DNA from: Gracilimonas sp965227785
GTDB lineage: Bacteria > Bacteroidota > Rhodothermia > Balneolales > Balneolaceae
Assembly: GCF_965227785.1 (NCBI RefSeq)
Contig: NZ_OZ245785.1
Coordinates: 682,001-746,000, forward strand
Length of the DNA: 64,000 bases
Direction of reading: 5' to 3'
Shown here in pieces: positions 40,786 through 50,542 of this stretch; position 1 is the stretch's first letter; the number at the start of each line of letters is the position of its first letter. Below the pieces are notes generated by a model. That model did not search any database and was not told where the DNA came from. It saw nothing but the letters and a program-made list of their open reading frames with translations. Both the position numbers and the translations under genes were made by a program.

Positions 40786-41925
40786 ATGAAAGAACAGGAC
40801 AATACTGACATTATAAAAGAGCGGAGCAAGCAATACGGATCCCGGCTTTGGGAGCTCATACGCATGCAGGTTGATAAACACTCTACCCTGCCCGAACAAA
40901 AGGGCGAACTTGCCATCCCTCCAAAAAAAGTGACCGAGCATAGGTGGTTAATGAATCTGCTATTTGTTGTCCCCTATCTTCTTTTGAGTGTTTTCATCAC
41001 TTCTTTTTTCTGGGATTTCAACGGAATGTCGGCTGACCTTTTTGGACACAATTTTTCTTTTGAGGGGCTTTTGCGAATCATCAGCATTAGTGGGCTCATT
41101 GGTTTTTTAACCAACTGGCTGGCTATCACTATGTTATTTAGGCCTACTCACAAACGACCTATTCTTGGTCAGGGACTTATTCCTGCCCAGAAAGACCGAA
41201 TTGCTTACCGACTGGCCCGTGCAGTTTCCGAGGACCTTATAAACCCGGAAATTATCAAACAAAAAATTCATGAATCACAGGCCATCAGCAAATACCGAGA
41301 AAAGGCCACTATTTACGTTCGTAATATTATTGATGACCCCGAATTCCGGGAAAAACTGAAAGCTCTGGTTGTGAGTTATGTGGATGAAATGATTGCCGAC
41401 CCCGAAGTACGGTCATCCATCGCCAAAAAATTGATTCAACAAATTGATGATGCCATTGATGAGAATTCCTTCGAGAAAGTAGCTATCAAGGCCTATAGTT
41501 TTCTGAAAGGCCGTGAAATGCAGGACTTGGTGGAAAGTGCTTTGGTTAAACTCCCTACCGGCATCGAAAGTGGGCTCAATAAAATGGACGTATTTCTGGA
41601 CGACCTTCCCGATAAGCTTGATGAACACGGTACTGTGATTGAAGAAATGGTTACCAACCTGTTGTATAAACTTATCAACCAGCTTGACGTTCATGCCCTG
41701 GTGGAAGACAATCTCCGCCAGTATGATGAAAAGAAGCTCGAACAACTCATCAAAAATGCGAGTAACGACCAACTCCAATACATCCAGTATCTGGGAGCTG
41801 TTTTGGGAACCTTCGGCGGTTTCATTATCTGGGAACCTGTTGCGAGTATCATGGTATTGACGTTTATTATCGGGTCCACGGTGCTGGCAGATTCTCTGAT
41901 CCTCAGAATGAAAAAGACTTCCTGA
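40786..41925 (+). CDS. DUF445 family membrane protein
   Basis: The 379-residue protein has a polar N terminus, two membrane helices near residues 60-115 (LLFVVPYLLLSVFITSFFW and ISISGLIGFLTNWLAITMLF), a long helical soluble part, and a C-terminal hairpin (YLGAVLGTFGGFIIWEPVASIMVLTFIIGST). The segment GFLTNWLAITMLFRPTHKRPILGQGLIPAQKDRIA is the DUF445 (YheB-like) signature. Function unknown. It starts at ATG 40786, 33 bp after ybeY. Confidence 0.88.
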   Translation: MKEQDNTDIIKERSKQYGSRLWELIRMQVDKHSTLPEQKGELAIPPKKVTEHRWLMNLLFVVPYLLLSVFITSFFWDFNGMSADLFGHNFSFEGLLRIISISGLIGFLTNWLAITMLFRPTHKRPILGQGLIPAQKDRIAYRLARAVSEDLINPEIIKQKIHESQAISKYREKATIYVRNIIDDPEFREKLKALVVSYVDEMIADPEVRSSIAKKLIQQIDDAIDENSFEKVAIKAYSFLKGREMQDLVESALVKLPTGIESGLNKMDVFLDDLPDKLDEHGTVIEEMVTNLLYKLINQLDVHALVEDNLRQYDEKKLEQLIKNASNDQLQYIQYLGAVLGTFGGFIIWEPVASIMVLTFIIGSTVLADSLILRMKKTS

Positions 41926-41965
41926 CCGTTATCAATCCAAACTTAATTATCTACAGCAAATTTTT

Positions 41966-43636
41966 ATGAACCCCACATCAAAGCTCTTCACTCTTCTATT
42001 CGCCACCCTCTTTACAGTGAGCTGTGCCGGAACCAAATCAACTACAGAAACCGATTCTTCTTCTGAAAAAGAAACTGATACCGAGATGGTTTCCGAAGCA
42101 GAAGCAGAGGAAATCAAAGCTACAGAAACATGGCACCTAACCCCCTCTGATGCCACTCCATACTACGGAACCGGTGTTGAACGTGCCTACGCAGATTTTC
42201 TTTCCGGAAAATCAGCTAAGCAAAAGGTAATTGTTGCAATTATTGATTCAGGTACCGACATAGACCATGAGGATTTGAAGGAAAATGTGTGGGTGAATGA
42301 AGACGAAATTCCCGGAAATAATACCGATGATGACGGTAACGGATACGTAGACGATATATATGGCTGGAATTTCATCGGTGGCCCCGATAGCTCTCATATT
42401 GATAAAGATACCTACGAAGTTACCCGTCTCTATGCTAAGCTAAGTGAAAAATACGAAGGCTTGAGTGTAGACTCAGTTGCTGCTGAAAACCAGAATGATT
42501 TTGAATATTACAAGGAGATTAAAGCGGCTTTTGAACGACGTAAAGAACAGAATGACCGTGAACTTACACAGGTTGGTCAGTCCAGACAGGCTATCATGTT
42601 TGCCAAGCAGGCACTTGGAGTCACTAACATTGATTCTTTGAGCATGAAAGATCTCCAGGTCGAATCAAATGATTCCCAACAGGTTCAGCAAGCCAAGCAG
42701 ATCATGAACTACCTGAAAAGCAATGGAGCTACAGAATCTGATATACAAGATCTGGAAGATTATTACGAGCATGTGCAGGGATTAGCAAATTATGGTTTGA
42801 ATCCCGATTTCAATCCCCGGGATATTGTTGGGGATGATTATGATGACCTCAGCAACCGATTTTATGGTAACAATGATGTAACCGGCCCGAGCAGTGAGCA
42901 TGGTACTCATGTGGCAGGGATCGTTGGTGCCATTAGGGATAACAACCTGGGAGCAATGGGAATTGCAGACATCGAATTGATGATTTTACGAACTGTTCCG
43001 GACGGTGATGAGCGTGATAAAGATGTGGCAAACGCCATCCGCTATGCTGCCGAGAATGGAGCCGATGTCATTAATATGAGTTTTGGCAAAGGGTATTCTC
43101 CTCAAAAATTTTATGTGGATGATGCCATCCAATTTGCCGACAGTATGGGAGTGCTGATGGTTTCAGGCTCCGGTAATGGCAGCGATAATGTGGATAGCAC
43201 CGACTCCTACCCTACCCGATTCTATGAAAATGGAGGTTTTGCCAAAAACTACCTAAGTGTGGGAGCTTCCTCCTGGGAATCTGACTCAACGTTGGTAGCC
43301 AGCTTCAGTAACTATGGAAAAGAAACGGTCGATCTTTTCGCCCCGGGCGTTGATGTGTATTCTACCTATCCCGATGATGAATATAAAATGGAAAGCGGAA
43401 CCAGCATGGCCTCCCCGGTTGTAGCCGGCGTTGCCGCTTTAATCATGTCATATTATCCGGAATTATCGACCACAGAGGTTAAAGAAATTATGCTGAAAAC
43501 GGTCACCAAGGTTGACCAGGTGGTTTACAAGCCCGGAACCGATAAACCCATTCATTTCTCAGAACTTTCCGCTACAGGTGGCATTATTAATGCCTATGAT
43601 GCATTAAAAATGGCTGAGGAACGAGTAAACCCATAA
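41966..43636 (+). CDS. subtilisin-like S8 serine protease, lipoprotein
   Basis: This 556-residue exported protease has a lipobox (LFTVSCAG). The catalytic triad is Asp in AIIDSGTDIDHEDL (about residue 93), His in EHGTHVAGIVGA (about 312) and Ser in SGTSMASPVVAGVAALI (about 480). A long insertion between Asp and His (roughly 130-290), predicted helical and charged, distinguishes it from subtilisin; similar insertions occur in Bacteroidota S8 lipoproteins. It starts at ATG 41966. The next gene starts 3 bp after its stop. Confidence 0.93.
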   Translation: MNPTSKLFTLLFATLFTVSCAGTKSTTETDSSSEKETDTEMVSEAEAEEIKATETWHLTPSDATPYYGTGVERAYADFLSGKSAKQKVIVAIIDSGTDIDHEDLKENVWVNEDEIPGNNTDDDGNGYVDDIYGWNFIGGPDSSHIDKDTYEVTRLYAKLSEKYEGLSVDSVAAENQNDFEYYKEIKAAFERRKEQNDRELTQVGQSRQAIMFAKQALGVTNIDSLSMKDLQVESNDSQQVQQAKQIMNYLKSNGATESDIQDLEDYYEHVQGLANYGLNPDFNPRDIVGDDYDDLSNRFYGNNDVTGPSSEHGTHVAGIVGAIRDNNLGAMGIADIELMILRTVPDGDERDKDVANAIRYAAENGADVINMSFGKGYSPQKFYVDDAIQFADSMGVLMVSGSGNGSDNVDSTDSYPTRFYENGGFAKNYLSVGASSWESDSTLVASFSNYGKETVDLFAPGVDVYSTYPDDEYKMESGTSMASPVVAGVAALIMSYYPELSTTEVKEIMLKTVTKVDQVVYKPGTDKPIHFSELSATGGIINAYDALKMAEERVNP

Positions 43637-43639
43637 CCA

Positions 43640-45091
43640 TTGCCTACTTCCAATCCAGAATACGATGCCGTTATTGTCGGTTCAGGTCCTAACGGACTAA
43701 GCGCCGCCGTTCGGCTTTCGCAGGAAGGATTGAAGGTATTGGTTTTAGAAGCTAAACCGACCATCGGTGGCGGAACCCGAACGCAGGAAGTCACCGAGCC
43801 CGGGTTTTTCCATGATATTTGTGCTGCTGTTCTGCCAACAACTGCGGGGTCTCCCTTTCTGAATACGCTGAATCTTAAGGAACACGGGCTTGAGTTTATT
43901 CATCCTGAAATCCCATATGCACATCCTCTTCCTGATGGACAAGCAGCAGTTTGTTACCGTTCTTTAGAAGAAACAGCTGCTTCACTGGGCATTGATCAAA
44001 AGAATTACTTAAAACTATTCAGCGAATTTGTTGATCACTGGGATTATCTCTCTGAGGATATATTCGGAACACTGAGAATGCCCAAACATCCGTTGTTGAT
44101 GGCTCGGTTTGGCTGGTACGGGCAGTTCTCGGCCAGACATCTCACCGACTCACTTTTCAAAACCCGGAAAGCCAAAGCCCTGTTTGCCGGTTGTGCAGCC
44201 CACAGCATTATTCCACTTGAAAAAGTCTTTAGCTCCTCTTTTGGTTTGGTCCTCGGCAGTTCAGCCCATTCCGTCGGCTGGCCAATAGCCAAAGGTGGAT
44301 CGGCTTCGGTAACTAATGCACTGGCTGAACTATTCAAAAAACAAGGCGGAGAAATTCAGACTAATACAGAAGTTACATCCCTGTCGGATATCCCCTCTTC
44401 AAAATCTGTGCTGTTTGATCTGACTCCTCATCAGGTTGTTGATATTGCCTTTAATCAGCTTCCAAAAAAATATAGGGACCAACTCAGAAGATATGAGTAT
44501 GGACCGGGGGCTTTTAAAATGGATTGGGCGTTGTCAGAACCGGTTCCCTGGCTTAATGAAGATTGCCGCAAGGCTGGGACGCTTCACCTCGGCGGCACTT
44601 TTGATGAAATAGCTGAAGGAGAAAAAGCCGTTTGGGAAGGCAGGCATCACGACAAACCTTATGTGTTACTATCCCAGCCCAGTCTTTTTGATAAAAGCAG
44701 AGCCCCGAAGGAAAAGCACACACTTTGGGCTTATTGTCATGTCCCGAATGGATCCACAGAGGATATGACGGAAGAAATTGAAAACCAGATTGAGCGGTTT
44801 GCTCCCGGCTTTAAAGATATAATCATAGCTAAGCAAACAATGACAGCTCAAAATTTTGAACGATATAATCCCAATTATGTGGGTGGTGATATTAATGGCG
44901 GTGCGCAGATCTTTAAACAGCTTTTTGGCCGCCCTGTTTTGAAGTGGGATCCTTATAAAGTGCCTGCTGAGGGAATGTATATTTGTTCCTCTTCAACCCC
45001 GCCCGGCGGAGGGGTTCACGGAATGTGTGGTTATAACGCAGCTCAATCTGTTCTTAAAAATGAATTCGGAATCTCATCTGATAAAAGCTAA
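43640..45091 (+). CDS. NAD(P)/FAD-dependent oxidoreductase, phytoene desaturase-like
   Basis: This 483-residue FAD enzyme has the dinucleotide motif VIVGSGPNGLSAAVRLSQEGLKVLVLEA at its N terminus. The C-terminal CSSSTPPGGGVHGMCGYNAA motif is typical of CrtI/CrtO-like and retinol-saturase-like oxidoreductases. Carotenoid or other isoprenoid oxidation is possible, but many relatives act elsewhere. A TTG start at 43640 is needed. It lies between the subtilase gene and the iron permease gene, with gaps of 3 and 19 bp. Confidence 0.82.
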   Translation: MPTSNPEYDAVIVGSGPNGLSAAVRLSQEGLKVLVLEAKPTIGGGTRTQEVTEPGFFHDICAAVLPTTAGSPFLNTLNLKEHGLEFIHPEIPYAHPLPDGQAAVCYRSLEETAASLGIDQKNYLKLFSEFVDHWDYLSEDIFGTLRMPKHPLLMARFGWYGQFSARHLTDSLFKTRKAKALFAGCAAHSIIPLEKVFSSSFGLVLGSSAHSVGWPIAKGGSASVTNALAELFKKQGGEIQTNTEVTSLSDIPSSKSVLFDLTPHQVVDIAFNQLPKKYRDQLRRYEYGPGAFKMDWALSEPVPWLNEDCRKAGTLHLGGTFDEIAEGEKAVWEGRHHDKPYVLLSQPSLFDKSRAPKEKHTLWAYCHVPNGSTEDMTEEIENQIERFAPGFKDIIIAKQTMTAQNFERYNPNYVGGDINGGAQIFKQLFGRPVLKWDPYKVPAEGMYICSSSTPPGGGVHGMCGYNAAQSVLKNEFGISSDKS

Positions 45092-45110
45092 GATAAGCGT
45101 ATCTTAAGGC

Positions 45111-46805
45111 ATGCTTAAAGCGCTACATACGACTATTCAAAATCTCCGGCCGGATTCTTCCAAAATCCGACAGAAATCCCCCAAGTGGACCATCTTCAGT
45201 ATGGTTATCGCTTTATTGATTTCTGTTCCTATACTCACAGTTGTATTCTCCATTTTCACACCATCGGGTGAAATCTGGAGTCACCTTGCAGAAACTGTTC
45301 TGGGCGACTACATCCAAAACTCCCTCTTGCTAATTTTTGGTGTTTCCTTTGGGGTGATTGTGATTGGGGTGTCATCGGCGTGGTTGATTACCATGTGTGA
45401 ATTTCCGGGACGTAAAGTCTTTGAGTGGGCTTCCATCCTTCCTTTTGCCATTCCCGCTTACCTGATGGCCTACATCTACACCGACTTTCTGGATATTGCC
45501 GGCCCGTTGCAAACCACCATCCGAAACCTTTTTGGTTTAGGAATTGATGCCTACTGGTTTCCTAATATCCGGTCGATTGAAGGCGCTATTTTGATTATGT
45601 CGCTGGCGTTCTACCCATATGTGTATATGCTGGCACGATCGTCGTTTCTTGAACAATCTACTTCTTTGCTCGAGGCCAGTCGAATAATGGGATATTCCAC
45701 CTGGCAAAGCTTTTTCAAAGTAGCATTGCCTGTAGCCCGCCCCGGTATCGCCGCAGGTCTTGCTCTTGCTCTGATGGAAACTTTAAACGACTTTGGTACC
45801 GTACAATATTTTGGTGTTCAGACCTTTACTACCGGTATCTATCGAACTTGGTTTGGACTTGGCGAACGACCGGCAGCGGCACAACTTGCTGCTTTTTTGA
45901 TGGGCTTTATTGTAGTGCTGTTAATTTTGGAACGCTGGTCACGAAATAAAATAAGTAATGAAAAAGCCAATTCCAGTCGCTTTAAACGACTAAACCGATT
46001 TAAGCTGAGGGGGGTAAAATCATGGTCAGCATTCACGGTTTGTTTCCTGCCCGTTTTAGCAGGATTTATTCTGCCGGTCATTCTGCTGCTGGAGATGTTC
46101 TTTTCAAACCTGAGTCATCTCGATTTTGAGTTTATTGAACTGGCTTTCAATTCCTTTACAGTTTCAGCTATAACAGGATTTCTTGCGGTAGCTATCGCTC
46201 TTATCATGGCCTACTCGGCTCGACTTAATCCAACAAAATCCGTCAAACTGTTTAATCGAATCAGTTCGCTGGGCTATGCTATCCCCGGATCGGTGATTGC
46301 CGTTGGAGTGCTTATCCCATTCGGGCTTTTCGATAATTCCGTAGATGCTTTCTTCAGAGAGAGTCTTGGCTTTTCAACCGGCCTCCTGCTCAGCGGAACC
46401 ATCTTTGCCATGGTATTTGCCTATCTCGTCCGTTTCCTGTCGGTTTCCTTTGGTGGTGTTGAAGCAAGCATGGAGAAAATCACCCCAAATATGGATGAAG
46501 CTGCCCGTGGAATGGGCTATACCTTCAGTAAGGTTTTGCGGAAGATTCACATCCCGATGATGTCGGGAGGATTGCTTACGGCAGGGTTATTGGTGTTTGT
46601 AGATGTGATGAAAGAATTACCCGCAACCCTCATTGTGAGACCTTTTAACTTTGACACCCTTGCCGTACAGGTATACAGATATGCTTCTGATGAACGATTG
46701 GCTGAATCGGCCGGGGCTGCTTTGATGATTGTACTGGTGGGCATTATTCCGGTCATTATCATTAGCCGCACCATCGCCAAATCCCGAAAGTCTGAAACGC
46801 AGTAG
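45111..46805 (+). CDS. ferric iron ABC transporter permease (FbpB-like)
   Basis: The 564-residue protein consists of two fused permease halves with about 12 membrane helices. Each half has an EAA loop: LEASRIMGYSTWQSFFKVALPVARPGI in the first and MDEAARGMGYTFSKVLRKIHIPMM in the second. This tandem form is usual for Fe(III) permeases (FbpB/SfuB) and some thiamine or molybdate systems. The binding-protein gene at 47238 is convergent, and no ATPase gene is present. It starts at ATG 45111. Confidence 0.88.
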   Translation: MLKALHTTIQNLRPDSSKIRQKSPKWTIFSMVIALLISVPILTVVFSIFTPSGEIWSHLAETVLGDYIQNSLLLIFGVSFGVIVIGVSSAWLITMCEFPGRKVFEWASILPFAIPAYLMAYIYTDFLDIAGPLQTTIRNLFGLGIDAYWFPNIRSIEGAILIMSLAFYPYVYMLARSSFLEQSTSLLEASRIMGYSTWQSFFKVALPVARPGIAAGLALALMETLNDFGTVQYFGVQTFTTGIYRTWFGLGERPAAAQLAAFLMGFIVVLLILERWSRNKISNEKANSSRFKRLNRFKLRGVKSWSAFTVCFLPVLAGFILPVILLLEMFFSNLSHLDFEFIELAFNSFTVSAITGFLAVAIALIMAYSARLNPTKSVKLFNRISSLGYAIPGSVIAVGVLIPFGLFDNSVDAFFRESLGFSTGLLLSGTIFAMVFAYLVRFLSVSFGGVEASMEKITPNMDEAARGMGYTFSKVLRKIHIPMMSGGLLTAGLLVFVDVMKELPATLIVRPFNFDTLAVQVYRYASDERLAESAGAALMIVLVGIIPVIIISRTIAKSRKSETQ

Positions 46806-47237
46806 AACATCAAACACCGAATGGCGAACATGAAATGTTTAATGTTCTGACTTTGATGTTACTACTGGATCCGCCGCTCCGCTGCGGAACCCCACTGTGA
46901 GGCTCTGCCTCGGTACCGTGTGGGATGTAAATGTATTAGAGGTAGGGCTGGCAATGTGAGGCAGAGCCTCCGAGGGGCGTTACCGAGCGGAGCACCGTAA
47001 CGAGGTTGTGGCATCCCTTTTGGCATTGATTACCATGTATTCAAGTACGCAAATACGTCGTTTACGGCTGAGCGAATAGTGAATCGGAGTAGAAAAACGA
47101 GATGTAATGACGAACCGTCCTATGCAATCTTACAAAGATCGTTTCAGGGTTTTCTCCAAAAAAAAAAGGAACACCAAACTTCGAAATAGTCACTTCAAAG
47201 TTCAATGTTCCTTGTTCAATGTTCGGTGTTCAAAAGC
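46806..47237. other. 432-bp intergenic region with nested hairpins
   Basis: No gene is seen. GAGGCTCTGCCTC (46899-46911) and its exact reverse complement GAGGCAGAGCCTC (46958-46970) are each short hairpins and can also pair together. CGGTACCG and CCGCT..GCGG pairs lie nearby. At 46829-46849 GAACAT pairs with ATGTTC. The right end is the fbpA terminator. Confidence 0.6.
47158..47231 (-). terminator. terminator of the iron-binding protein gene
   Basis: Read on the minus strand, GAACACC (47231-47225) pairs with GGTGTTCC (47175-47168) and a run of ten T follows. The long loop contains repeated TTCAATGTTC-like words. Confidence 0.55.
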
Positions 47238-48257
47238 CTATTTCCAGCCGGCCCGATCCATGATTTGAATGGCTTCGGGATTATTTCTACCAAGTGCTGA
47301 TACGTTTACCGCATCGCTTTTAAATTCTCCGAATTCTACCAATACCTCTGCTTTCTCAGCTTCATCATTAATCGGGTATTCGTTATTTCCGCCGATATAA
47401 TATTTCTGGGCTTCAGGTGTAGTCAGGTATTCCAAAAATTTAATCGCGTTGTCTTTGTTAGGTGCATTCTTCAAAATACCGGCACCACTGATATTTACGT
47501 GAGCTCCCCGCTCATCCTCTCCCTGATTCGGGAATACGAATTCAACCTTGGAAGCCGCTTCCAGGTCTGCTTCATCGTCTCCGGTAAGCATTACAGCAAG
47601 GTAATAGTGATTTGCTACAGCTACATCACACACACCAGCAGCAACACCTCTGATTTGATCTCTGTCTCCTCCCTGGGGTGCCCGGGCCATATTGTTTACA
47701 AGTCCTTCTGCCCAATCTTCGGTAGCCTCAGCGCCAATGGTTTCGATCATAGAAGCAACCAAAGACTGGTTATAGATATTATTAGAAGACCGTATGCATA
47801 CTCGCCCTTCGAACCTTGGATCAGCTAAATCTTCGTAGGTCAGTTCTTCATGGTTGTCCACCGCATCGGGATTAACCACGAGTCCACGCACGCGCTTTGA
47901 GAGTCCTACCCAAAGTCCATTTGGATGGCGGAAGGAAGATGGAATCCGTTCTTCCAGAGTTTCTGATTCAAATGGCTGAAGGATGTCAGCTTCTTCAGCT
48001 CTCCAAAGTCGGCCTGCATCGACAGTGACAATAATATCTGCCGGTGAATTTACTCCTTCACTTTTAACACGCTCGATAAGTTCGTCAGAGCCACCTTCAA
48101 TCAGGTTTACTTCAATTCCGGTTTGCTCGGTAAATTCTTCATACAAAGCCTGGTCGGTATCATAGTGACGTGCTGAATACACATTTACTTCTTCTTGTCC
48201 CGAACAGGAAGCAAAAATCATTGCCAGTGCAACGAGAGAAAATAGGGTGGATTTCAT
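47238..48257 (-). CDS. ferric iron ABC transporter substrate-binding protein
   Basis: The 339-residue protein has a lipoprotein signal (ALAMIFASCSGQE) and the FbpA/FutA pattern: VNVYSARHYDTDQALYEEFTEQTGIEVNLIEGGSDELIERVKSEG, PADIIVTVDAGRLWRAEEA, and a C-terminal YYIGGNNEYPIND tyrosine region. Such proteins bind Fe(III) directly through tyrosines. It starts at ATG 48257. It faces the permease gene across a 432-bp gap and is divergent from the Rieske gene, with a palindrome between them. Confidence 0.9.
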   Translation of the reverse strand: MKSTLFSLVALAMIFASCSGQEEVNVYSARHYDTDQALYEEFTEQTGIEVNLIEGGSDELIERVKSEGVNSPADIIVTVDAGRLWRAEEADILQPFESETLEERIPSSFRHPNGLWVGLSKRVRGLVVNPDAVDNHEELTYEDLADPRFEGRVCIRSSNNIYNQSLVASMIETIGAEATEDWAEGLVNNMARAPQGGDRDQIRGVAAGVCDVAVANHYYLAVMLTGDDEADLEAASKVEFVFPNQGEDERGAHVNISGAGILKNAPNKDNAIKFLEYLTTPEAQKYYIGGNNEYPINDEAEKAEVLVEFGEFKSDAVNVSALGRNNPEAIQIMDRAGWK

Positions 48258-48313
48258 AAGATTGATTTTAGTATTGTAGTTAAATGTTTGATGAGGCCTT
48301 AAACTAACCTTTA

Positions 48314-48330
48314 TTTAGATTTATTCTAAA
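48314..48330. promoter_or_regulatory. palindromic operator candidate between fbpA-like and Rieske genes
   Basis: TTTAGA-TTTAT-TCTAAA is a perfect 6-bp inverted repeat ending 3 bp before the Rieske start and 57 bp before the binding-protein start. An AACTAACCT lies just upstream. Iron-responsive control (DtxR or Fur type) would fit, but the box matches no consensus that I can name. Confidence 0.35.
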
Positions 48331-48333
48331 CAG

Positions 48334-49440
48334 ATGATGGCAAAAAACAGTAAAAATCTTTTCGGCGAAGGAAATCTGGACGTTGAACCCATACAAAGAG
48401 CAAAAACCATTCCCTCTCGTTGGTATTTCGAGCCAGATTTATTCGAATTTGAACAGCACTATTTATTCCAGAATCACTGGCAGTATGTGTGCCATGAAAA
48501 TCAGATCAGCGAAGCCGGAGATAGTTATACTACCAACATTGCCCGGAATCCTGTTATTGTATTGCGAACTGCTGATCATGAAATCAAAGCTTTTTTCAAT
48601 GTATGCAAACACCGGGGCGGTCCACTCGATGTAAAGAAAGGCACCAAAACCGTATTGCAGTGTCAGTATCATGGGTGGACTTACCTGGATGACGGTTCTC
48701 TCCGTGGAATACCTGACTGGAACCTTGTGGAGCTTTTCGACAAAAAAGATTTTGGATTGGAACCGGTAGAAATCAAAGTTTGGCAGGGACTCATATTTGC
48801 AAGAATAAACAATAACACCCCCGAATTGTCATCCCTTCTGTCAGGAATCGAAGAGCGTATTTCTCCAATCAACCTTGGTGACTTACAATTTCACTCGGAG
48901 CACGTGTATGATTTAGAATGTAACTGGAAAGTGTATGTAGATAATTTTCTGGAAGGTTATCATATCCCGATTGTGCACCCTGAACTTGCAAATTTACTCG
49001 ACTACCGTGAGTATGTTACTGAAACCCAAACCTGGCATTCACTCCAACATAGTCCATTTAAAGCACAAGAAAGTATGTACTCTCAGAATGGCGGTGAAGC
49101 TTACTACTATTTCATTTTTCCAAATATGATGCTCAACATTCTGCCGGGAAGACTACAGGTAAACACCGTAGTGCCCGTTTCACCTACAAAATGTAAAGTC
49201 ATATTCAGCTACTTCTATGATGATGTAGAGGCAAAACAAGCATCAGGACTCATCGATGACGACATCGCATACAGCCACGATATTCAACTTGAAGATGTAG
49301 AGATTTGTGAAGCTGTGCAGCGCGGACTTCAATCCAGTGCTTATGATCAGGGCCGGTTTTCAGTTAAACGGGAAAAGGGCGTGTATCATTTTCAAAGTCT
49401 CCTCAAGAATGAGTTCAGGAAAGCGGTTCAAAAATCGTAG
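48334..49440 (+). CDS. Rieske non-heme iron oxygenase, alpha-subunit type
   Basis: This 368-residue oxygenase has an N-terminal Rieske [2Fe-2S] domain (C-x-H in NVCKHRGGPLD near 90 and CQYHGW near 110). The C-terminal catalytic domain has a mononuclear iron site in DNFLEGYHIPIVHPEL (Asp plus two His). The pattern resembles glycine-betaine, carnitine or choline monooxygenase-type members. The substrate is unknown. It starts at ATG 48334 (or 48337). No reductase gene is adjacent; it shares its upstream region with the iron-binding protein gene. Confidence 0.88.
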   Translation: MMAKNSKNLFGEGNLDVEPIQRAKTIPSRWYFEPDLFEFEQHYLFQNHWQYVCHENQISEAGDSYTTNIARNPVIVLRTADHEIKAFFNVCKHRGGPLDVKKGTKTVLQCQYHGWTYLDDGSLRGIPDWNLVELFDKKDFGLEPVEIKVWQGLIFARINNNTPELSSLLSGIEERISPINLGDLQFHSEHVYDLECNWKVYVDNFLEGYHIPIVHPELANLLDYREYVTETQTWHSLQHSPFKAQESMYSQNGGEAYYYFIFPNMMLNILPGRLQVNTVVPVSPTKCKVIFSYFYDDVEAKQASGLIDDDIAYSHDIQLEDVEICEAVQRGLQSSAYDQGRFSVKREKGVYHFQSLLKNEFRKAVQKS

Positions 49441-49452
49441 TCTTGTATACTT

Positions 49453-49791
49453 TTACTTGGTTTCGGGATCATGGTTTTCCGGGTCCAGCCATCTTAAAGT
49501 TTTCCACTGGTACATCCCGGAATTGTGACCGTCTCCCCATGTAATCTGTATGGCATGATTTCCAACCTGTTCTAAGTTTCGGATTTCAATACGGGATGGA
49601 TTTTCTTCAAAAAAAGCTTCCGGTTCAAAGTCTCCCATGCTGCCGTGTCCACCCCGGCACATCACACAGGGGCAATTTTTACGGAGTCCATATAGCGGAA
49701 AAACAGTGGTATGTCCATCTTCCCATGAAATTTCCAGAACCTGATCTTTATTACTAACTTCAATGCCCGTTGGCGTTGTGGATGCGTCCAT
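49453..49791 (-). CDS. DUF971 domain protein
   Basis: The 112-residue cytoplasmic protein has the DUF971 pattern: GIEVSNKDQVLEISWEDGHTTVFPLYGLRKNCPCVMCRG, then IQITWGDGHNSGMYQWKTLRWL. The domain occurs in gamma-butyrobetaine hydroxylases and beside Fe-S assembly (Mrp/ApbC) genes; the CPCVMC cysteines may bind metal. I start it at ATG 49791 and not at the in-frame TTG 49794. It is convergent with the Rieske gene. Confidence 0.88.
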   Translation of the reverse strand: MDASTTPTGIEVSNKDQVLEISWEDGHTTVFPLYGLRKNCPCVMCRGGHGSMGDFEPEAFFEENPSRIEIRNLEQVGNHAIQITWGDGHNSGMYQWKTLRWLDPENHDPETK

Positions 49792-49834
49792 CAAATCTGT
49801 ATTTTCAGTTTAAATATCTAACCAAAATTAACCA

Positions 49835-50539
49835 ATGATCTGGATAGTTGTATCAGCAATTGCGACTGCCGCCATCAGTATCTGGCTGGGGTATAAACGC
49901 CTCTTGTATCTCGATCAACTTACCGCTCGAAATATATCTTACAGCTTAATTGGTATACTCGGTGTTTTCCTGATATTACAATGGATGCACCGGATCGGGT
50001 ATTTTCCTGAAGCCATTGCCGGAGCTGTGATGGCCAATGTGTATGCTTCTTTATTCGGATTCTTTTTGGGAGCTGCCATCCAGCAATTTCAGCAGAAAAC
50101 CAACTGCGGTGAAATTACTTATGTGAACCGGTCTTTTTGGACAGATATTTTTCCAAGCCTTGTCACCATCGGTATCATCCTGTTTGGGATACAAAGAACT
50201 TCGTTGTTTTCAGACCTCCCCTTCACTCCCATTCGGGTTACTTCCGGTTTATCTATTATCGCCATCGGGGCGTACAGCTTCACTATCCGGTTGGTTCCTG
50301 AGTTGAGGAAGAACGGGCTGATATTGCTGGATCGTAAAATCAGCTGGGATCAGTTTTTTACCTACTCCTGGTTTTCTGAGGGTGTGATTGAAATTGAATT
50401 TAAGCAGGATGGGAAAATCCGAAGCTTCAAGACCATGATTCCCAATGAGGATCACTTGTTTGTTGAAAAAATACTGTCTGAGAAAATTGCCGAGAAGTTG
50501 GAAAAAGACGAGTTTGACGAACATGAAGAGTTGGATTGA
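49835..50539 (+). CDS. hypothetical four-helix membrane protein
   Basis: The 234-residue protein has four predicted membrane helices in the first 155 residues (WIVVSAIATAAISIWLGY, ISYSLIGILGVFLILQW, AVMANVYASLFGFFLGAAI, GLSIIAIGAYSFTI, with one more between). A soluble C-terminal domain follows (ILLDRKISWDQFFTYSWFSEGVIEIEFKQDGK) and resembles the DUF5673/PH-like segment of small membrane proteins. I do not recognise the family. It starts at ATG 49835, divergent from the DUF971 gene. Confidence 0.72.
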   Translation: MIWIVVSAIATAAISIWLGYKRLLYLDQLTARNISYSLIGILGVFLILQWMHRIGYFPEAIAGAVMANVYASLFGFFLGAAIQQFQQKTNCGEITYVNRSFWTDIFPSLVTIGIILFGIQRTSLFSDLPFTPIRVTSGLSIIAIGAYSFTIRLVPELRKNGLILLDRKISWDQFFTYSWFSEGVIEIEFKQDGKIRSFKTMIPNEDHLFVEKILSEKIAEKLEKDEFDEHEELD

Positions 50540-50542
50540 ATG

